The notes under the pieces: model-generated
What the model saw: the letters and a program-made list of their open reading frames with translations, nothing else
Told to the model about the DNA's origin: nothing
Databases searched by the model: none
Made by a program: the position numbers and the translations under genes
Shown here: in pieces, positions 33,343 through 48,334 of the stretch
Position numbering within the stretch: the stretch's first letter is position 1
Layout: each line of letters starts with the position of its first letter
NCBI GenBank assembly: GCA_037179385.1
Contig: CM074179.1
Coordinates: forward strand, 36,295,905 to 36,359,904
Direction: 5' to 3'
DNA: 64,000 nt
Origin: Holothuria scabra
Taxonomy: Eukaryota > Echinodermata > Holothuroidea > Aspidochirotida > Holothuriidae

Positions 33343-34456
33343 TACGTTGATACCATTCGGGCTTAGGGTTTTTAGTATTTCAATCCAGAACGATTCTCTG
33401 TGTAGAATTGTAGTGTGTGATCTTTTTGTGATGAGCTCAGTGCCAGTAAGTGTTACATTGTCTATGGAATGCGACGGGGAATTAAAGTGTATTGTGTAAG
33501 GTAGTTGTTTTGAGCTTGTTTTGTTAAAATTAATGATTTCTGATCTCGTATTACTAAATCGTGTGTAAAGAATAGTTTCTGTTTTGCCTACGTATTGTTT
33601 ATTGCAGGCTGTGCAAGTAATTAAGTAAATTATCTATTCTAATTTGCAATCAATGTGTGATGTGATGGGAAAAGTTTGTCCCGGTTTAGTGCTAGAAAAT
33701 TTATGTCCGTTTAATATATTTATGGAGCATACAGCGGTTGGATTTGCATGCAAAAAACCTCGTTCGGTTGAATCTGTGCTTGGAATGTAATTAGGTGAGG
33801 GGTCCCTAGCCCGCAAGAGAAGATCTCTCAGAGACCGAGGACGGCGAAAAGCAACCATGGGGGGTTCTTTAAAAACTGATATAAGTTCTGGTGAATCAGT
33901 CAATATTTTTGAACATTTTTGTAATTTCTTTGGGAGGTTAGAAAGTATAGGGGAGTAAGTGATTACCAATTGGTACTCGCTGGTTGTTTTGCTTTTGTCT
34001 GTAGGTGAGTAGATCATCCGTACAAAGTTGCTGTGCATTATGAATTTGATCTTCTACCATTTGTCTATTATAACCTCTGCGTGTAAATTGTTGGTTTAGT
34101 TCAGAAAGATGGTGTCTGGTTGTGTTGTCGTCAGAGCAATTTCGGATGACCCTCAATGCTTGACTGTATGGAATGCTCGTGAATGTGTGTTTTGGATGAC
34201 AGGATGTAGGTAAGAGATAGGCATGAGAGTGATTTGGTTTAGAATACAGTTGAGTTTCAAGGCGATTATTCTTTTGAGTAATTTTGATATCTAGAAATTG
34301 GACCCTTTCTGTGGAGTTCTCAAATGCGTATTTAATAGTAGGATGGTTTGTGTTCATTTTGTTTTGAAACTGAGTAAGGTTGCGCGATGTCGATGTCCAA
34401 TTAAATTGTATGTCATCTATGAATCTTTTCCATGTATTCTTCAGTACAGTGTCCAA
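33343..34456 (-). pseudogene. Penelope-like RT C-terminal half and GIY-YIG endonuclease
   Basis: Continues the RT of 39107-39401 after the LINE. It shows the catalytic region WKRFIDDIQFNW, then VQFLDIKITQ, SYLL-type PTSCHPKHTFTSIPYSQALR, and RQMVEDQIHNAQQL. A frameshift near 34000 and a TAG at 33634-33636 follow. After that comes the GIY-YIG module: IIYLITCTACNKQYVGKTE, TRFSN and HRESFWIEILKTLSPNGIN. Both catalytic aspartates of the RT are retained. The endonuclease is thought to nick the target for reverse transcription. Confidence 0.8.
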
Positions 34457-34558
34457 TTTCTAGATATCGGTTATCAAATAATTCTGAGAAGCGGAAATCC
34501 GTATATATTTACAATTTAGGTATTTCTGAGCATCATAAATTACAATTTTGAAGATATA

Positions 34559-35337
34559 ATGTCAGAACGACCAAAAAGAAATACACCATTAAATCAAACC
34601 GGTGCGCCTACGCAGCCTACACCTAATGGCCTAATGTACCAACGCATGACACAGTGTCGGAAGTGGACATAGCCGGAGTGATACACAACGAGATAACTTT
34701 GGTCATCAATTCTGATGAATTCAGCAGAAACCTTGTTAAAGTCTTACTACCAGTTATAACTGTGGCGATTAAAGAACAAATTTGTGGAGAAATAGAAGCA
34801 GCTTTCCAGATGGAAATTGCTAAAAAACAAGAACAGATTGATAATGCTACCAAAGAAATTGAAACTTTGCGTAAGAAAGTAAACTCAATTGAAAGTAAAA
34901 TAGATGATGAGGAGCAATACTCAAGGAGGAATTGCCTGAGAATTTACGGTTTGCCTGAGGTTGAGAACGAAACAACCGACGAAACTGTTATTAAATTAGC
35001 CAAAGAAAGATTGAATGTAGACGTTAAGCCTTTAGATATTGACCGTTCGCACAGAGTTCCGTACCGGGATGTCGATAATAGTAAGCCAAGATCTATCATT
35101 GTTAAGTCTGCAACTTATAATATGAGAGACAAAATATACCGGGCAAGGTCTAGTTTGAAGGGGAGCCGCATATTCATTAATGAAGACTTAACCGCAAACA
35201 AACAGCGATTGTATGCCAGCGTGAGGAAGCACCCTAAGGTCGCACGGCACTGGACTCTAGATGGGCGGATTTATGTCATAACCAGGGACGAGAAGAAGTT
35301 ACAAATCAGGACAGATGATGAACTCCGATGTCTATAG
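34559..35337 (+). pseudogene. LINE ORF1 protein (coiled coil, RRM-like, C-terminal domain)
   Basis: A probable ATG at 34559 (MSERPKRNTPLNQTG) is followed by one frameshift before 34654. The open part then runs to TAG at 35335-35337, 227 codons. It shows a coiled-coil stretch (EMAKKQEQ-like, KEIETLRKKVNSIESKIDDE), an RRM-like core (RRNCLRIYGLPEVE, LDIDRSHRVP, RSIIVKSATYNMRDKIYRA) and a C-terminal part (GSRIFINEDLTANKQRLYAS). This is the L1-ORF1-like layout found in several LINE clades and would bind the element RNA. Confidence 0.75.
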
Positions 35338-35780
35338 GCTGATCAAAACATGCAGACGCCATTTTATTTTGGACGCTTCCTTTGGATTGCACACTCGTGC
35401 ATAATATAAAGATCTCCAATTGTTAGTGTCAGTGTGTCCTTTTAAACCTATATATGCGTCTATTGATTAACTGAAAGTCTGCTACTTTAACTTGGGATTA
35501 TCTACTTTATTCTTTTGTGATTTGTTGTACTTCTGCTTTTGACTTGAATTCTGTATAAACTGTGAAATATCTACTGCAATTCGTCTTATTCATTATGATT
35601 ACTGTTCTGTTAAGGATTGTCTTGCTGCACATGTTCACTGCATGGATTACCTACTCTTAATCAGCTTTGATTTCCACGCTCTGAAGTAAGTACTTTGGGT
35701 ATTAAGTTAAGTATTGTATTCATCTCAGTCTTTTTTTTTTTTTTTTTGTATTATTTACTTATCTACCAATTATTGATTAA

Positions 35781-38742
35781 ATGATACGCGAGGAAGAGCC
35801 AAATCTGGTACATCTACCAATTGATTGTTGTTATTCAGATTTCGAAACTTTCAATGCGTTTGCTAGTAGCAATAGTAATGTGGATTTTTCTATACTACAC
35901 ATAAACGCCAGGTCTTTACCCCCAAATTTTGATTCGATTATAAATTTTATAAGCAATAGCAACAAACACCCCTTTTCTATAATTGCAATCACTGAGACAT
36001 GGTTGTATGAAAATGACTATACTGCTCTGTGCAACATCCCAAATTTTACACTAGTGTGTAAAGGACGAGCACATAGACGTGGGGGGGGGGGGGGTAGCTC
36101 TTTACGTTCGAACAGATATGGAGTTTGTCGTTATGGATAATATAACTAATTCGAATCATTTTGAATTATTATTTGTGAAAATTAAAACGGCGGTTTGTAA
36201 AACAATTATTACTGGAGTTATTTACCGACCTCCAAGGGAAGATGTTGATGAATTTATTCTTGAATTTAATAGTATTTTAAATACCTTAAATAATGATCGC
36301 AGTGTTTGTTTTATTGCAGGGGATTTCAATGTTAATCTACTGTCTGGACAAAACGCGGATTTACTTAAAAATACATTATTATCATTCTCATTCTATCCTG
36401 TAATTGATAAACCCACTAGGGTGACAGAAGTATCGGAAACACTTATTGATAACATATTTACAAATATTAATTTCGCAACTAGATCTACCATCATTAGAAC
36501 TGATATATCTGACCATTATCCCATTGCTATTATTTGTGAACATTTAAGTCCGTGTAGAAGGAATTTCACTAGGCCTGCTACTTTTAAGCGTGATACTAGT
36601 ACTTCTAAAATATTGAATATGAAACTGGAATTAGATTCTACTGATTGGCATGATATTTTGTGTGACAATAACGCTCAGTCTGCTTTTACTAAATTTAACA
36701 ATAAACTTTGTGATATTTTCCAAAGAAACTGTCCTATGCGTCAAATTAAGTTTAAGAAAAATTTACAGAAGTCACCTTGGATTACCTCTAGTATTTTAAA
36801 GTCCATTCGCAAGAAAAATGTATTGTATTGTGCGTATAAGCGAAGCCCCACCGAACAGAATTTACTGCATTATCGCAATTTTAAGAACAGATTAAGCGCG
36901 GTAATTCGAAATGCCAAGAAATCGTATTACTATGAGTACTTTAGTAAAAATAAAAATAACAGTAAGAAGATTTGGTCTGGTATTAATGGGATACTGAACA
37001 GAGGGGGTAGCAACACTAATGCGACTGGAATTGAGAATTTACATACAAATGATGATTCGAATAACATGCAAAATTTTGCTAATGATTTTAATAATTTCTT
37101 CACATCTGTAGGCGAAAATCTAGCTTCTAAAATAGATGTAACGTACTATAACTACAATTGTTATCTCAATGATATTAGTGTTTTAGATACCTTTATTTTA
37201 CACCCAGTGAGTCATGAGGAAGTGGTTAGTACTATATTGAAACTTCAAAGTGGGAAATCCCCAGGGTATGATGGCCTTAAGAATGATATTTTAAAACAGA
37301 TACATGGCCATATTATTGATCCTCTTACTCATATTTTGAATTTATCTTTTGCTGAAGGTGTTGTCCCGAATGAACTTAAAATCGCAAAGGTCATTCCAAT
37401 TTATAAATCTGGTGGAGCTAAAAATGTATCTAATTACCGCCCTGTTTCAGTTCTACCTGCTATTTCTAAAGTTTTTGAAAGACTTACATACAATAGATTA
37501 TCAGCTTTTATAAATAAGAATAACCTATTATATTCCGGGCAGTATGGATTTCGGAAGGATCACTCCACATATATGGCTGCTTTAAAGTTTGTTGATGATA
37601 TAGTGTGTAACCTAGATAATAGAGTCAGCACAGTGGCCTTGTTTATCGATTTATCTAAAGCTTTTGATACTATAAATCATGAAATTTTATTGAACAAATT
37701 GTATAGATATGGAATGCGGGATGTGACATTTGATTGGTTTAAAAGTTATCTTTCTAATCGTAAACAATTTGTCCGTTTTAAAGGGAAGGACTCTAATCTT
37801 AATAATATTTATATCGGCGTTCCGCAAGGTTCAATACTGGGAACTCTTCTTTTTATATTGTATATCAATGATATGTATAAGTCGTCAAACTTACTGAAGT
37901 TTATATTATTTGCCGATGACACAAATGTTTATTATCATAATCCTGATGTCAATCGAGCTCTCCAAGTTGTTTCTTCAGAGTTAAAAAATGTTTCTGAATG
38001 ATTAGCGTCAAACAAGATATCTTTAAATATAAGAAAAACTAAATTATTAGTTTTTAATAATATGAAAGGTGACACTGCATGTTTCACTATAAATTTTAAG
38101 AACACCATCATAAGAAGTGAAAATTCTACTAAGTTCTTAGGGGTTACAATTGATAATAAACTTACATCGCAGGATCACATTCACAACGTTACTAAATCCG
38201 TTTCTAAAATCGTCGGTGTTATGAATAGACTACAACATTATATTCCTAGTTGTTCCTTGTTAACTATCTATAATGCATTAATTTTACCACACCTTGCTTA
38301 TAGTATTTTATTATGGGGTAATGCCTTGCCAACATGTACAGACAAGCTTTTTATTCTTCAAAAGAGGGCTGTACGAACTATATCAAAAGCTTCACCATAC
38401 ACTCATTCTCTTCCACTTTTTCACCATTATTATATTCTAACTCTAAAGGACCACTACAATTACCAGTTAGGCGTTCTTTTGTATAGGCACAACAGCGGTC
38501 AACTCCCTCCTGATTTCCATTCCTTTTTCAACCTCAATAGTTGTCATCACAACTATCCAACACGAACAAGAGATAATCTTCTCCAGCCATATACTAGGAC
38601 AATGTTTGCGCACTCTCACGTGAGAAGTAGCGGGGTATCTCTCTGGAACTCTCTTGACATTAGTATAAGAAATGCCCCTAACCTTAATCTATTCAAGAAG
38701 TACTTACAGAAATCTTTCTTGTTATTTTATGTGGATAATTAA
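35781..38742 (+). pseudogene. LINE ORF2: AP endonuclease and reverse transcriptase
   Basis: The N-terminal AP-type endonuclease shows LHINARSL, IAITETWL, GVIYRPP, AGDFNVNLL, RVTEVSETLIDNIFTN and SDHYPIAII. The reverse transcriptase shows KSPGYDGLKNDILK, NYRPVSVLPAISKVFERL, YGFRKDHST, FIDLSKAFDTINHE, GVPQGSILGTLLFILYINDM and the catalytic FADDTNVYY. The C-terminal domain runs to a stop at 38740-38742. Two lesions are visible: a G-run frameshift at about 36082-36094 in the endonuclease, and a TGA at 37999-38001 where related proteins have tryptophan. Otherwise the frame is intact, so this is a recent insertion. The motif style fits the L2 clade. Confidence 0.88.
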
Positions 38743-39106
38743 TTTTACCTGGCTTAAAAATAAATAAATAATCAAATAAATAAATAAATAATTAAAAATC
38801 TGGCTAAAAGTAAGCATCAAACGAGCAGCAATTCTTTATATACAATCATGTAAATGTTACAGGAGTCATATCCGTATTTATATATTCTAGTTGTGTAAGC
38901 AATTAAGAACATCTCAGTTATTAGGGCCAGACCAGAAAAGCTTGCAAGCTTCATCTGGTTCCTTTTCTACTGTCCTCATACTCACGTTTCTTGTAAGTAT
39001 TATTACGTATTGTATCACAATGATAATGAATGTACGTTTGTATGTAGTACAGTTGAAATAAACAATAAACAACAAACAACAACAACAACAGCAACAACAA
39101 CATAGT

Positions 39107-39401
39107 TAGTATGTTGAAGAATGCCGTGTTCTACTGCTCCCATGAAAATGTTGGCATATGACGGTGCAACAGATGTGCCCATGGCAGTTCCTTGTATTTG
39201 TAAGTAATGTTTTCTGTTAAATTTGAAATTGTTTAGTGTAAGTATAAGTTCTAATAGGCGAATGAGATCAGTGGTGGACGGATTGAGATTTTTACGTGTG
39301 TTAAGGGCGTTTTTGCATGCATTCAGTCCCTCTTGATGTGGGATATTAGTGTAAAGCGAAGAGACGTCGGCTGTAACTACCCGTTTTTTAGTCATTTTCA
39401 T
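39107..39401 (-). pseudogene. Penelope-like RT N-terminal half
   Basis: Reads [31 protein letters not shown], then [40 protein letters not shown] and [10 protein letters not shown], at which point the LINE interrupts it. [10 protein letters not shown] and the GTAMG box are signatures of Penelope-like RTs. The next residues of the same protein resume at about 34450 on the same strand. Confidence 0.82.
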
Positions 39402-39636
39402 TTTCTCATTTTCTCTATTTTTTTCTACTGTAAATACTAAGTTTTCCCTTCTCCCTTCTCTCCTATATAGTATTCTGCAGAAGGCCGATACATACTGGCC
39501 GAAAGCTTGATTAAATCTTAATATTTGAGTAACGCGAAGCTACGTCTGCCGGGTTTTTATTTTTCTGTTGTCTCACTCTATATTATTTTGACTTGGCACC
39601 AGTTACGTTTTGGACCAAAGCAATTTCTTGCAATAA

Positions 39637-39758
<122 letters not shown>

Positions 39759-39908
39759 ACTTTGTTAATCTAGGAGGGCGTCCTTGTCCGTTTACGTATT
39801 CCTGTAGAAAAAGCGTGTAGAAACGTAAAGGCGAAACTTATATTTCGCCCCCAAAATTTTTTTCTCCCTACGGTCGACTTTTCAACAACAACTTTCCTCC
39901 TAAGTGCC

Positions 39909-39956
<48 letters not shown>

Positions 39957-40020
39957 CACTAATTCGGCACTTAGGGGGAAAGTTGTTGTTGAAAAGTCGA
40001 CCTTAAGGGGGAAAAATTTT
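39759..40020. repeat. TA-bounded cassette, two partial copies facing each other
   Basis: 39759-39911 is the right half of the cassette in minus orientation, ending GTGCCGAAT. A TA array follows at 39912-39952. Then 39953-40020 is the start of a plus-oriented copy (TTTCACTAATTCGGCACTTA). They form an inverted pair around the TA array, like 32750-32902. Confidence 0.65.
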
Positions 40021-40021
40021 T

Positions 40022-41096
<1,075 letters not shown>

Positions 41097-41415
41097 ATGT
41101 ATATCTATCAGTTATATCTGGCTTTCTTTGGCCATATAAAGCTTTATTTACATATATGGACTGCCATTTCATCAGGCTATATCTGGCTTGATTTGGCCAG
41201 ATAAAACTTTATCTGCAAATCTGGAACAACGTAATATCATTTTATACCTGGCTCTATATGGCCATATCAAATTTTATTTGCTTCTCTTGAATTTCATGAA
41301 ATCAAGACATATCTGGCTTGATATGTCTATATTCTGATGTTATATCTGGCTTGATATGGCCATGTAAAGACTGTATTTAACCAGATGTAGCCAGATATCA
41401 ATCCATATCTGGATT
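41097..41415. repeat. Degenerate tandem repeat, about 60 bp unit
   Basis: Five or six degenerate copies of a unit containing ATATCTGGCTTGATATGGCC, with starts near 41110, 41180, 41245, 41310 and 41341. The final part contains an inverted copy (GTAGCCAGATAT). No coding capacity. Confidence 0.6.
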
Positions 41416-44400
41416 TAGTGTGAGATTGGTCTGAATATCAACAATTTGATATTAACTATCAATATTAGCACATTATCTGATAGAAACGAAACGAAACTTT
41501 GAATTCAATACAAAGAACATTTGTCAGTAATAATTATGAATTGACTTAAAATGAAAAGAATATTCATCAATCTTTAATGTATTTCTTTTTTTTTTCAAAT
41601 ACTCGGTACCATATTTACCTTGTCCAGTTTACCTTTTTTTACTATTATCAGATTCTCATTTAACATTTATAAAAAAAACATAATTGAATCGCATGCTTAA
41701 CTTCCAATTCCAATCGGTTTATTTCGTTTAAAACTTTTAAATATTTTTCCTGTGGTGCTAGGTGGCGAAATCTTTTTATCAGTTCTGTGTCAAATTGATC
41801 ATCAAACATGCTAACAAATACAATTCATGTTTTACATGTTTTTATTGACCGAAGTATAATATGTACATTTACTGTTATGAGGGGATAAATGCGCGGGTAC
41901 CCCGGAATAAAATGTTACTTAAGACCGACTATGACCTCATCACAGAGTCTTAGCGGACCAAGGTGATATCCGAGGTCCGCTGCTTCTATACAGACGTCAT
42001 CGAAAGTCTTCAACTACATTTAAGACATAGGCATCCTGCTTTTATCCCCATTCATAAACACTCTCAATTAAATTGCTGAGAATCGACAAAAGCATTAAAT
42101 TTTTGACAAAGATTTACAGATCACATTTTAATTCTCCCAGCTAAGTGAGGACAACCTATATTTTGAAGTCATGTTTATTCGTGAGATGTAAGCGAACAAC
42201 TCGAAGCAAACGAACAGGGGAGAACCACCCAAATATTTCCACTTTTTAAAACAAATTAATTCAAAACTCAATCGATTGAACCAAATTTGCAGCTGCCGTA
42301 ACAAATAAAATGTCTTTCATTTGTCTTCCATCACTAACCTTTTAGAGCCAAATTGATACACCGTGTAAGTAAAAGCAAGCGACTTAAACATACACAGGAC
42401 ACCACTGCACATTATACACAAAACACAACATACACAGCCTAGTTAGGTACACACGTACACGCAACAGAACACATATGTAGTACGGGTAGTTGCTGCAAAA
42501 AGGGCTTATGCACCTACGTGACTGCGTTGCGCACCTCTCTGTGTTTCCATCTAGGCGTCCGTTTTACAACAATTGTTACTTAGGTGCTAATGTGCACGCG
42601 TTTCGGTAAAACCACATCTACCTTTCATCTTTTCCATCAAGCGGAACGTGCTGACGTCACGTGCATTGTCTTTATACCGTGACTTGTGAGAAACGCGTTC
42701 CCTTTCACGGTGTGGCGAGCGCGTTTGTTTTTAGTAGTAAGGCGTACTCGGAAAAAACATAGAAAATGTAGTACGCGCTCAAACGCACGTGTAAAGCAAG
42801 GTATTATAATTATCCCAACTGTCAAGGAACCGGTGTGTAATTTCTAAAACGAATAAAACTGGACATCATGACTTAGTTTGCAGATAGTGAGATGACTATT
42901 AAAATGATACAAAGCCTCAAATAAAAACGTGAAAATTGCATGACCTTTGTAATTCTACCACATGCTGTAAAAATAATTTTTTCAGTTAATTATACAGATA
43001 AGTTGATATTTAGCGGGAACTCAGTAACCCTTTTTTGTATTGGTGTGGTCTTTTGGTTGTCTGTCGCGTGGTACTGTGTGACTGGCTTCAGAGAGCAATG
43101 TAAAATAATTTGACTGACTAAATTATGAAATTAACGAGAGTACTTGCCAGTCATTGGACAATATATTTTTTTCTCAAATGTGAAATTTACTAGTTTCTGC
43201 TTTGGGTATCTTTAATACCCAGTACTGAAGTCCTAACATGTTATAAAAGTTAAATACCGAGGAACCTGTGAGATCTAATTGCTGATTCAAAGTTAGATTG
43301 AATCGACTGCTCTTGCTCTTAGAGTGTAAATTGAATGTTTGCGGAATGAAGGGTTTAACTTAGATTTTATGGAAAATATATACTGTCCTTGATTTGAAGG
43401 GTGCCAAGTTTAAGTCAAAATCAACACTTTGAATCTAAGAAGAACGTGATCCAAAAATCACGTTAACTTTGCACCCGTTAAATTACATTCATGACATTAC
43501 CTACTTAGACTGGAATATGCTGTTCACAAGAATCCGCTTTTAGTCCTGCTAACACCGACAACCTCCACCTTTGAGGTAAGTCGGAGTAAAATGGTCATTT
43601 TAACGTCTGAATGCAAGTCGGGTTGAGCTTGAGTTCTGTTGGGGTTTAGTTTGCGATGGAGAACCAATTAAATTGAGGGGCGCTTCGAAGATATAAATAC
43701 CCTGCACGATCGAAGTCACGGCTTTTCAGACTTTCCATTTGATTTTCCGCACCTGGTAGAAGACTACTTCGCCATTTCTATTAAAACACGTTTTAATTTT
43801 CTATCCACGGGTTCAAAATCCGGGCGGGGGGGGGGGGCAAAATCCTTTTTGAGGGGGGAGCTCGGCGCCACCATGAGCTGGCGCGGAGTGCAAGAAAATT
43901 TGGACTCAACATGCCTCTCAGATTGCTGGAAATGGTATTCCTATAGTCTATTTACCGCATATAAATAGGGGAAAAAACTGAGTGAACTGTTAAGAAATGT
44001 TGTTTATTTTTCTTCGTCTTTTCTTTATGTTTTCTTCGTTTATCCAGGTTTTTTTTAATATTCCAGGCGGAGGGCAAGTTCCCTCTTTGCCCTTACACGC
44101 GGACGCACATTATGCTGTCCTTTTTTTCCCATTCTAGTATGAAGGCGGCAATTATAGTTTGTGTTATTGTCAGGTCTCGATTTAAGATTTTAATGTTATA
44201 ATGGGGAAGATAATTTTACTGTAAACCCTCAAGAGACAATAGCAAGTAATCTTACAGAGGAAAAAGTTTTGGAAATTAATCACTGTTCGGTATAAATATT
44301 TAGTAACTGGAAATCAAAATAAGTACACAAAGAAACATTAATTGACGTAATTTACATCATGTAACCACACTGAAATAACCATTAATTAAGTACATAGCAA

Positions 44401-45223
44401 GAGATAGCCAAGGTAATACGTCTGCTTGGCTCTCTAGATACTGAATTCACAATAAATGAAAGTAGCCTTAACCTAGGCTTATTAGATACAATTTTCTGGC
44501 TTTTGAGGCCACGAAAGTGCAGAAATAAGCATTTACATAGGATTATCGTGCAGTGTCACAAATAGCCATTTATCATGAGAATGATTAAGTGTAGATAAGC
44601 AAAATGGAAACTGCCCATTAAAACTTCTTAACCATTACCACGAGGATAATAGGTTATTTTATTTTGATCTGAATGTAATTTTCCAAAGATTTTGAAAAAT
44701 GCTGTGGAAGCTATTTTGGTATCTTTATGAAACTCTTTTTATTGTCTATGTTGACAATTGTTCCCGACAAAAAGAGAGCTATTTGCGCTACAATTATTGT
44801 TGCGCCCTTTGCAGCATCTTTAATGGACCAGGAAGGTGCATTTGAAGTCACTGTGTGAATTTTGTAAGCTTATAATCACGCTTGGTGTGGAAGCAATTAA
44901 CTCAGCACAGAGGCAACATCCATTAGTGCGTATTTATAAAGCGTGAACATACGTTTCTGCAAAACCTATCCCCATAATACAGAAGATGACCCTTTTCATC
45001 AGAATGAAGTTCAGATAGTACAGTTACTGGTGGCTGTTTGAGCATTTTGTTATGTGGGCCTTAAAACAATGCTATGAAATTATGTCTTTTGCCAGTAGTG
45101 GTGTAAGAGTAAAGTATGTTATACACCTAAAAAGGGCAACGACAGACGATTTTGGTCCGTTAGGGGGGGGGGCGCCACTGCCTGCGCGATGTTTTCAGTA
45201 AATAGAAAAACGCTTTGAAAGAC

Positions 45224-45227
<4 letters not shown>
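41416..45227. other. Long gene-free stretch
   Basis: I see no supported gene, RNA or complete element. Local features are a G-run at 43825-43838 beside a hAT-like terminal piece (GGCGCCACCATGAG near 43865), and another hAT-like terminus at 45163-45180 (GGGGCGCCACTGC). Open frames are short. Confidence 0.4.

Positions 45228-45317
<90 letters not shown>
45228..45317. repeat. (TA)n microsatellite
   Basis: Pure TA array of about 90 bp at the left of cassette copy 7. Confidence 0.97.
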
Positions 45318-45779
<462 letters not shown>

Positions 45780-46206
45780 CAATTGGTTATATTGAATGTT
45801 ACATTAGGCGGGTCTTTGTCTAGTTGGAAGAAGTGTTTGCCTTCAACAGTCTGTAAACGCAAATGCCGTTATTCAATTGCTCGATTAGACGCACAAATAT
45901 AAATGCATACGTATTTCCGGATACGGGTGACTGATGTTATCTCCAAGCGTTTTGAAAATCAGAATTGAATGATATGTGTGTAGTACAGGCCACCAAAACC
46001 GGTGACAGTGATCGAAAATCTGATCTACTTGAGGCCAAGTCGGACCTGACAATTATATTTCGATACGGCCATTTAAGATTTTTCGACCCACTGATATCGT
46101 GTTTGGAGCCGTGAAGGGAATATGAACATGCAGGAATGATTGTTATATCAGACAGCTGAACTGTCACAAGCCACTTACGTCATTGAATGAAGTACTGTTA
46201 AGCGCA

Positions 46207-46240
46207 AGAAGAAGAAGAAGAAGAAGAAGAAGAAGAAGAA
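46207..46240 (+). repeat. (AAG)n microsatellite
   Basis: About 11 AAG units followed by a short A-run. It lies in otherwise unannotated sequence. Confidence 0.95.
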
Positions 46241-46891
46241 AAAACCTAATGGAAAATATGTTGGTGTATTTTGTGAAATGGTATTACGTGATTGGCAATC
46301 CACTGCATGGAAGTTCATTACTTTCATGAAAATGTTTGCGATATATAAATGACTGGTCATATTTCAATTTCGCTATCTATGAAAGTGTGCTTCTGCCAGT
46401 TGGTTTACAAGCGAATATAACACATTACCATCATACTATGCAAATTAAACATTATACCTACAGTGTCGATTAATGTGGTCAAGGTAATCCAGGCCATTAA
46501 CTAAAAGAAAAGGGAGAGTTTGCGGCCTTTTAAAAAAAAGGTTAACATTATTTATGAAATGAATATAGGGAATAAAACAGGAAAAAAATCGAAGTTATCA
46601 AGAGCTGCAACACAGGGACATTTATTTACATCCTTTAAGTACAAAAAAAAAAACTCCTTCTTCAATACTGACACATCTATGGCATAACCTGTGTGAACTC
46701 AAAAGTTCCAAAATGAAAATTTCGTTTGCGTTTAATGGGACAAAATGTTTTTTAATCTCACATTCTCTTTACTATCCTAACCACGAAAACTGTTCAAAAA
46801 CACTGACATTACAATCATCGCTATAATTTAAATTAACTAATGATGAGTGGCGGTATGTAAAACTGTGATCACGCTGTCATTAAGAGGATAG

Positions 46892-47034
46892 ATGCGCACT
46901 GTTTAACAATGTGCCCCTTGACTGGCTGTTGTCATTGTATTGTATCGATTATATTCTTTGTTATGGTTAGTGATAAGCTTAGAGGTTAGGGTTATTGTTA
47001 GCAAAATAGGAATTTCCTTGTTAAACAGTGCATA
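46892..47034. mobile_element. Short MITE, copy 2
   Basis: 143 bp with inverted ends ATGCGCACTGTTTAACAA and, at the right, CCTTGTTAAACAGTGCATAT. It matches 23903-24034 over its whole length, with an extra dozen or so bases in the centre. Confidence 0.7.
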
Positions 47035-48302
47035 TCGCCCTCATTAAAAAGACTATTAAGAATCTTCTATCTCCATGTGAAACCTCGTTGTGCAGGAGAG
47101 AGTAATAACTATATTTTCTTTTGACTTTACAATCACTTTGTTTAGACCAAGGTCTGTAGGCATTCAGGACCATGACAGGTCGTCGAAGACTCGAAATATT
47201 GACCGGAGTTAAAATAATACTACGTGACTGATTCAGAAGGAGAGACGGGACATACGCACCAAGCACATCAACCGAATGTATCGACGATCAGACATTTTGC
47301 CTTCTATTAATAATTGTTGGGTGATATTTTTAAGATTCATCCCATGGATCTGTTTTACAAGCAGAAATGCGATTTTTACGATGACTTCCATACAAGCCAT
47401 GACAGATTTCGTAAAAAAAAAAATGAAGTACCTGAACCAGTTTGTTTGAAAGTTTGCTTTTTCGTTATTTCTCCTGATGTAGTTAACCATGGAAAGTTCA
47501 AGGTAACGTCACATAACGTTATAATTTCGGAAGGTGAACTTGCTAAGGACTGAAAATGTTTGGATGACATGCGCACTAGAACATTCCTGTACCTTGAATG
47601 GATTTACAATAAACCCTAGAAGACTTATCTACTTTTCCGAAAGATTTTGGTTGAAGTTGGTTGGTTAAAGCTGCTACGCATCCGCTTGTCCAATAGCGTC
47701 ATGACTTGGTTTCTTTTTAATGATGGAAATACAAAAAAAAAAAAAAAAAAAAAAACAAAGGAAAGCTGACCCCGTTTTTTTCTAACGGATGATCACAACT
47801 TAAAGTCTTAAAAGAAGACTTGTATCGTACTCTCCTATGGAAATCATCGAGAACTAATGATCGGTCAGAAACATAAATTCAGTCTCCATACAATTGAAAC
47901 AAGGTACATTATACGTCCCAAATATCAATTATTTGACAAATTAGTTTGGAAAACGTAAATTCAATTCCCTCACGTTATAGTTTTAATTTCGTGCATGACT
48001 TCAATCACTTAATTTGAATCCATCTTTATGGTTCAAAATTCATTTAAAGGAAACTAATTCAGCTGTTGAGTTCCATTATATTCAATTATACGTAGAATAA
48101 AAAAGAATCCCTAAAAATCAAGTAAAGGCTGATGCCCGCATTATAACGTGACCGCAGAAGTAAGTCACTTCACAGCTGAATTTGGAAATGAAGGTCAAAG
48201 TCTTGTCCAACATTCAAGGGGGCAGAACGTTTTTGGCCTGTTTTGCATGATACTGATCTGACCGCCTATCGGCTTTCAAAACCATATCCTAAGCCTGACA
48301 TG

Positions 48303-48334
<32 letters not shown>

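Larger units (their letters stand above)
34457..39106 (+). mobile_element. L2-type LINE, nearly full length, inside the Penelope element
   Basis: A two-ORF non-LTR retrotransposon on the plus strand. It has a short 5' leader, ORF1 (34559-35337), a spacer of 443 bp with a T-run at 35732-35748, and ORF2 (35781-38742). The 3' region has TAAA-type repeats at 38755-38800 and a conserved-looking hairpin (CTTGCAAGCTTCATCTGG) near 38940. It ends in (CAA)n at about 39060-39105. The flanking sequences on both sides are the two halves of a Penelope-like RT. Confidence 0.85.

Noticed and set aside
47233..47576. Overlapping open frames at 47.2-47.6 kb on both strands
   Set aside because: No domain, and each is the shadow of the other. 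I could not tell which, if any, is real.
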